In this document: positions 60,334 through 64,000 of the stretch, piece by piece
Numbering within the stretch: the first letter of the stretch is position 1
How the letters are laid out: each line of letters begins with the position of its first letter
Assembly (NCBI RefSeq): GCF_001544695.2
Contig: NZ_FCOM02000007.1
Span: forward strand, 124,001 to 188,000
Direction of reading: 5' to 3'
Length of the DNA: 64,000 nt
DNA from: Caballeronia arvi
GTDB taxonomy: Bacteria > Pseudomonadota > Gammaproteobacteria > Burkholderiales > Burkholderiaceae
Position numbers and translations under genes: made by a program
Notes under the pieces: generated by a model
Told to the model about the DNA's origin: nothing
What the model saw: the letters and a program-made list of their open reading frames with translations, nothing else
Database searches by the model: none

Positions 60334-61134
60334 ATGTTCGACCGACTTCGCGAAGACATCGCCGCCATCCGCGAGCGCGATCCCGCCGCCCGCAGCGCCT
60401 GGGAAGTCGTTACGTGTTATCCCGGTCTGCACGCCATCGTGCTGCATCGCTTCGCGCACGCGTGCTGGCGCGGACAAAGGCGCTGGCTCGGGCGCTTCGT
60501 GTCGCAGATCGCGCGCTTTCTCACGGGCATCGAAATCCATCCGGGCGCGACGCTCGGACGGCGCGTGTTCATCGATCACGGCATGGGCGTCGTGATCGGC
60601 GAGACGGCCGAAATCGGCGATGACTGCACGATCTATCAGGGCGTGACGCTCGGCGGCACGTCGCTCACGCGCGGCGCCAAGCGCCATCCGACGCTCGAGC
60701 GCGGCGTGATCGTCGGCGCGGGCGCGAAGGTGCTCGGCGGCTTCACGATCGGCGCGGACGCGAAGATCGGCTCGAACGCGGTCGTCGTGAAGCCGGTGCC
60801 CGCGGGCGGCACGGCGGTGGGCAATCCGGCGCGCATCGTGATGCCGGCGGTGTCCAAACCGCAGGAAACGAAGCGCGAAGGTTTCTGCGCCTACGGCATC
60901 ACGCCGAACGCCGACGATCCCGTCTCGCTCGCGATCCACGGTCTTATCGATCACGCGTCGACGCAGACGCAGCGCGTCGACGAGATCGTCGCGGCGCTCG
61001 AACGGCTCGGTGCACGCGTGGAAGCGCTCAATGGCGTGGATGGCGCCGCGCTCGTCGATCTCAAGCGCCTGTGCACGTCGATGGACGGCAAGTGCGAAGA
61101 GCAGGCCGAACGTAGCGCTGCGCTCGGGCGTTAA
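60334..61134 (+). CDS. cysE: Serine O-acetyltransferase
   Basis: Acetylates serine with acetyl-CoA, the first step of cysteine synthesis. The 266 residues have an N-terminal helical part and the left-handed beta-helix with [33 protein letters not shown] (about 67-99) including the catalytic His-Asp pair in DHG, then [10 protein letters not shown] and [21 protein letters not shown]. The C-terminal tail is long and Cys-containing. ATG 60334 is where homology begins. It overlaps convergent lpxH by a few bases at the stop codons. Confidence 0.95.
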   Translation: MFDRLREDIAAIRERDPAARSAWEVVTCYPGLHAIVLHRFAHACWRGQRRWLGRFVSQIARFLTGIEIHPGATLGRRVFIDHGMGVVIGETAEIGDDCTIYQGVTLGGTSLTRGAKRHPTLERGVIVGAGAKVLGGFTIGADAKIGSNAVVVKPVPAGGTAVGNPARIVMPAVSKPQETKREGFCAYGITPNADDPVSLAIHGLIDHASTQTQRVDEIVAALERLGARVEALNGVDGAALVDLKRLCTSMDGKCEEQAERSAALGR

Positions 61135-61931
61135 AGCGGCAGCGCGCTCACGCCGTTCTTGTCCAGACGTAGATAGCCGCCGCGCGGCGTGTCTGCATCG
61201 AGTTCCCAGTCGGGCAGAACCCAGCGCACGCCTTCGACTTCGCGATGCATCGCGGGCCGGTGCGTATGGCCGTGGATCAACGTATCCGTGTGATTGCGGA
61301 TGAACACATCGGACACGGCTTTCTTCGTCACGTCGTATTTCGCCGAGACGCCCGTCACACGCGCGCCCTCGCTCTTCGTGCGCATGCGCTGACCGATACC
61401 GAGCCGCGTCTTTAGCGGCAGCGCGAGAAAGAGCCGCTGCGCGAGCGCGTTGCGCGCGAAGGCGCGAAAACGTTGATAGGCGCGGTCCGCGGTGCAAAGA
61501 CCGTCGCCGTGCGCAAGCACGATGCGCTTGCCGAACGCGGTGATGACGAACGGATCGGGCAGCGACATCGCGCCCGCGTCTTTCATGAAGCGCTTGCCCA
61601 GCAGGAAATCGCGATTGCCGCGCATGACGTAAAGGCCGATGCCGCGCTCGGTCAGCGTGTGCAGCTTGTGCGTCATGCGGCGCGCGAAGCTGGCGCGCGC
61701 GTCCGTTGCGGACGCATCGAGGATGTCGTCGCCGATCCAGAATTCGAACAGGTCGCCGAGGATGAACACAGAGTCGGCGTCGTTCGCCGTGACATCGATG
61801 AAATGCTCGAATGCGGCGACCGTCTTCGGAATCGCTTCGGAGAGATGCAGGTCCGCAATGAAAAACAGCGGACGCGCTTGATTCGCTGCGCCCGCTGCTT
61901 CGCGATCGGAAGAAGTCTTCGTATCGATCAT
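61131..61931 (-). CDS. lpxH: UDP-2,3-diacylglucosamine diphosphatase LpxH
   Basis: Hydrolyses UDP-2,3-diacylglucosamine to lipid X in lipid A synthesis, at the inner-membrane inner face. The 266 residues carry the LpxH metal motifs: [11 protein letters not shown] (Asp27 and His29 region), [14 protein letters not shown] (about 56-69), [10 protein letters not shown] (about 99-108), [18 protein letters not shown] (about 139-156) and HGHTHRPA (about 219-226). The FEFWIGDD and AYQRFR segments mark true LpxH and distinguish it from the PlcP-like paralogue at 11206. A short N-terminal extension precedes the core. Confidence 0.94.
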   Translation of the reverse strand: MIDTKTSSDREAAGAANQARPLFFIADLHLSEAIPKTVAAFEHFIDVTANDADSVFILGDLFEFWIGDDILDASATDARASFARRMTHKLHTLTERGIGLYVMRGNRDFLLGKRFMKDAGAMSLPDPFVITAFGKRIVLAHGDGLCTADRAYQRFRAFARNALAQRLFLALPLKTRLGIGQRMRTKSEGARVTGVSAKYDVTKKAVSDVFIRNHTDTLIHGHTHRPAMHREVEGVRWVLPDWELDADTPRGGYLRLDKNGVSALPL

Positions 61932-61944
61932 GCAATGACCGGGA

Positions 61945-62436
61945 TCAGACCACGACGGCCTTCTCGATCACCACGTCGTCGACCGGCACGTCCTGATGGA
62001 AGCCCTTCGAGCCGGTCTTGACCTTCTTGATCTTCTCGACCACGTCCATGCCGTCGACGACACGGCCGAACACGGTGTAGCCCCAGCCTTGCGGCGTCGG
62101 CGACGAGTGGTTCAGGAAGTCGTTGTCCTTCACGTTGATGAAGAACTGCGCGGTCGCCGAATGCGGATCGTTCGTGCGCGCCATCGCGATCGTGCCCGTG
62201 TCGTTCTTCAGACCGTTGTTCGCTTCGTTGTCGATCGCAGCGTCGGTTGGCTTTTGCTTCATGCCCGGCTCGAAGCCGCCGCCCTGGATCATGAAGCCGT
62301 CGATCACGCGGTGGAACACGGTGTTGTCATAGTGACCCTTCTTCACATAGTTGAGAAAGTTCTCGACGGACTTCGGCGCCTTCTCGGCGTCCAGTTCGAG
62401 CTTGATGACGCCGTGGTTCGTATGCAGTTCGACCAT
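61945..62436 (-). CDS. ppiB: Cytoplasmic cyclophilin-type peptidylprolyl isomerase
   Basis: A 163-residue cyclophilin without signal peptide, catalysing cis-trans isomerisation of prolyl bonds. Motifs [19 protein letters not shown] (about 41-59), the conserved Arg of FHR, and ATAQFFINV (about 95-103) are present. It lies 14 bp upstream of lpxH and 88 bp downstream of the periplasmic paralogue. Confidence 0.95.
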   Translation of the reverse strand: MVELHTNHGVIKLELDAEKAPKSVENFLNYVKKGHYDNTVFHRVIDGFMIQGGGFEPGMKQKPTDAAIDNEANNGLKNDTGTIAMARTNDPHSATAQFFINVKDNDFLNHSSPTPQGWGYTVFGRVVDGMDVVEKIKKVKTGSKGFHQDVPVDDVVIEKAVVV

Positions 62437-62524
62437 GATGATGTTCTCTCCGGTGTGTTTGATTGAGCCGCGGCGCGAAGCTGTGCGCGCCGCGGGAGTG
62501 AAGGGCGCTTCGTGTTGCTGCGTG

Positions 62525-63106
62525 TTACTGCGGGACCACCGTGGCCGATTCGATCACGGCCGGCTTTTGCGGAACGTTCTGCATCGGGCCGCGCGAGGTG
62601 GTCGGGCTGCCTTCGATCTTCTTCACGACGTCCATGCCCGCGACGACCTTGCCGAACACCGCGTAACCGTTGCCGTCGGGGCTCGGATAGTCGAGACCCG
62701 CATTATCGACCGTATTGATGAAGAACTGCGCGGTGGCCGAATTCGGGTCGCTGGTGCGCGCCATCGCGATCGTGCCCGTCATGTTCTTCAGGCCGTTCTT
62801 GCTTTCGAGCGGAATCGGCGCGCGCGTCGGCTTCTCGGCGAAGCTCGTGCTGTAGCCGCCGCCCTGAATCATGAAGCCCGGAATCACGCGATGAAAGATC
62901 GTGCCGCTGTATTGGCCGGACTTCACGTAATCCAGAAAGTTCGCCACGGTCTTCGGCGCCTTCTCGGGATACAGCTCGACCTTGATGTCACCTTGCGTGG
63001 TCTTGATGAGCACGACGGGGTGCGCGGCCTGCGCGTTCGGCTGGGCGAACGCGGGCGCGCTCGCGATCAGGGCAGCGCTCGAAAGCGCCAACATCAGGAA
63101 TTTCAT
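62525..63106 (-). CDS. Periplasmic cyclophilin-type peptidylprolyl isomerase (PpiA-like)
   Basis: A 193-residue cyclophilin with a cleavable signal peptide (about 1-22, cut near APAFA-QP). Catalytic motifs [16 protein letters not shown] and ATAQFFINT match ppiB, indicating tandem duplication with the upstream copy exported. Start ATG 63106 is followed by a hydrophobic signal; the upstream open extension to 63136 is not signal-like. It would assist periplasmic or outer-membrane protein folding. Confidence 0.92.
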   Translation of the reverse strand: MKFLMLALSSAALIASAPAFAQPNAQAAHPVVLIKTTQGDIKVELYPEKAPKTVANFLDYVKSGQYSGTIFHRVIPGFMIQGGGYSTSFAEKPTRAPIPLESKNGLKNMTGTIAMARTSDPNSATAQFFINTVDNAGLDYPSPDGNGYAVFGKVVAGMDVVKKIEGSPTTSRGPMQNVPQKPAVIESATVVPQ

Positions 63107-63223
63107 GAAGGATCGATCCTCGTGTGGTGAATGCAATCAGTCGACCGCGACGCCAGGCGCCCGATACGGCGATGCGAGGCGACAGCTTACCGCGCGCGCA
63201 GGTCTGCGCGCTAACGGTTGCGC

Positions 63224-64000
63224 TTACGGCTGCGTTTTTGGCGCCACATAGGGCGACGTCGGCAGCGGGTTGGTCGGGCCGCCGAACGGCGAGTATTCGT
63301 CGGGCGAGGGCATCGTCCCTGTGCCCGTTCCGCTCGTTCCGTTCGTGCCGGACGCCGGCGCCCATTCGTCCGCGGCCGCGCGGGGAGCCGTCGCGGCGGG
63401 CGCGCCCGAGGCAGCATCCAGAGCGGCCGCGCGTTTCTTCGGCGGCGTGTAGATGTTCTGGATCGCCGTGATGCGCTGGCTCGTCAGCGGGCTCTTGGAG
63501 CCGAGCGATTGCGCACGCTTGTACGACTCGCTCGCGAGCCGCAGATAAAGATCGCCCAGATTGTCGTATGCGAGCGCATAGCCGGGGTTCGCCTTGACGG
63601 CGGTTTCGAGCGCGGCGCGCGCGTCCTCATAGCGTCCCTTCTTCGCATAGAGCGCGGCGAGGTTGTTGTACGGCTCGGGCAGTTCGGGGTACGTCTGCGT
63701 GAGCTCGGTGAAGGCGGCGATGGCTTCGTCGTCGCGGTTCAGGCGCGCGAGCACCGTGGCGCGCTTGAACTTCGCCTGCGCGTCGCGCGGATTGCTCGCG
63801 ATGCGCGCATCGAGTTGCGTGAGCGCGTCGGTCCATTGCTTGTTCGCGATGGCGGCATCGATTTGCGGCGTGTCGTCGCGCGTCGCGGGCGACGTCTGCG
63901 CGAACGCGGCGCCCGGCATGCCGATGCATGCGGCCAGTCCGAGCGTCGCGATGGCGAGCGTGCGTGCGGCGAATGTGTGGAGCGTGCCGGGCGCGAACCA
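63224..64000 (-). CDS. TPR-repeat exported protein, 5' end beyond window
   Basis: The frame is still open at the window edge, where it reads a signal peptide (ALLAT-like hydrophobic run LAIATLGLAACIGMPGAAFAQ) whose start lies outside. The mature protein carries tetratricopeptide repeats: DALTQLDARIASNPRDAQAKFKRATVL, DEAIAAFTELTQTYPELPEPYNNLAAL and DARAALETAVKANPGYALAYDNLGDLY. The C-terminal 75 residues are low-complexity. A small ATG at 63919 is within the signal and is unlikely to be the true start. Role unknown, probably envelope protein interactions. Confidence 0.8.
   Translation of the reverse strand, partial: WFAPGTLHTFAARTLAIATLGLAACIGMPGAAFAQTSPATRDDTPQIDAAIANKQWTDALTQLDARIASNPRDAQAKFKRATVLARLNRDDEAIAAFTELTQTYPELPEPYNNLAALYAKKGRYEDARAALETAVKANPGYALAYDNLGDLYLRLASESYKRAQSLGSKSPLTSQRITAIQNIYTPPKKRAAALDAASGAPAATAPRAAADEWAPASGTNGTSGTGTGTMPSPDEYSPFGGPTNPLPTSPYVAPKTQP

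Overview
The window is 64 kb of GC-rich, gene-dense chromosome carrying mainly housekeeping genes. Protein sequences and gene order (ilvI-ilvH-ilvC-psd-pssA, pyrG-kdsA-eno-ftsB, M50 protease-trpS-methyltransferase-dapA-bamC, cysE/lpxH/ppiB/ppiA) point to a beta-proteobacterium of the Burkholderiaceae, most likely Burkholderia, Paraburkholderia or Caballeronia, on the main chromosome. I see no rRNA, tRNA, insertion sequence, prophage or CRISPR array.

Layout. 0.3-5.3 kb (+): DUF4126 membrane protein, FtsX-type permease, truncated globin, alanyl-tRNA editing protein, DUF924. 5.4-7.3 kb (+): a tandem pair of DUF5672 genes, the first broken by two 1-nt deletions. 7.4-9.4 kb (-): TetR regulator, LOG protein, SDR. 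9.6-14.6 kb (-): a seven-gene run of ECF sigma factor, DUF3619, DUF3106, RDD, PlcP-like metallophosphoesterase, GT4 glycosyltransferase and diacylglycerol kinase. 14.9-20.1 kb (+): branched-chain amino acid synthesis (ilvI, ilvH, ilvC), then phosphatidylethanolamine synthesis (psd, pssA). 20.2-26.8 kb (-): glycine-zipper protein, lysS, prfB with its programmed frameshift, recJ, RpfE-like protein. 27-38 kb (+): lolC/F-lolD, TatD, ComEC, hydrolase, pyrG-kdsA-eno-ftsB. 38-40 kb (-): small lipoprotein, hslO, gamma-carbonic anhydrase. 40.3-49.4 kb (+): DUF455, hydrolase, PHP phosphatase, yciO, M50 protease, trpS, methyltransferase, dapA, bamC, MBL hydrolase. 49.6-59.1 kb: mostly (-) genes (small lipoprotein, RoxA-like oxygenase, exported phosphoesterase-like protein, mutS, DUF883, lplT, suhB) with one (+) SlyD-like FKBP. 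59.4-61.1 kb (+): trmJ, cysE. 61.1-64 kb (-): lpxH, ppiB, a periplasmic PPIase, and a TPR protein cut by the window end.

The most interesting unit is the minus-strand cassette at 9.6-12.2 kb. A phosphoesterase resembling rhizobial/marine PlcP (commonly mislabelled LpxH) is followed by an Agt-like GT4 glycosyltransferase and DgkA. A Pho-box-like pair of repeats (CTGTCAC, 4 bp, CGGTCAC) lies just upstream of the phosphoesterase. Together they suggest phosphate-starvation lipid remodelling: phospholipid to diacylglycerol, then to glycolipid, with DgkA recycling the excess. The true LpxH is a separate gene at 61.1 kb. The ECF sigma/DUF3619 pair heading the same run, and the duplicated DUF5672 locus, are secondary points of interest.
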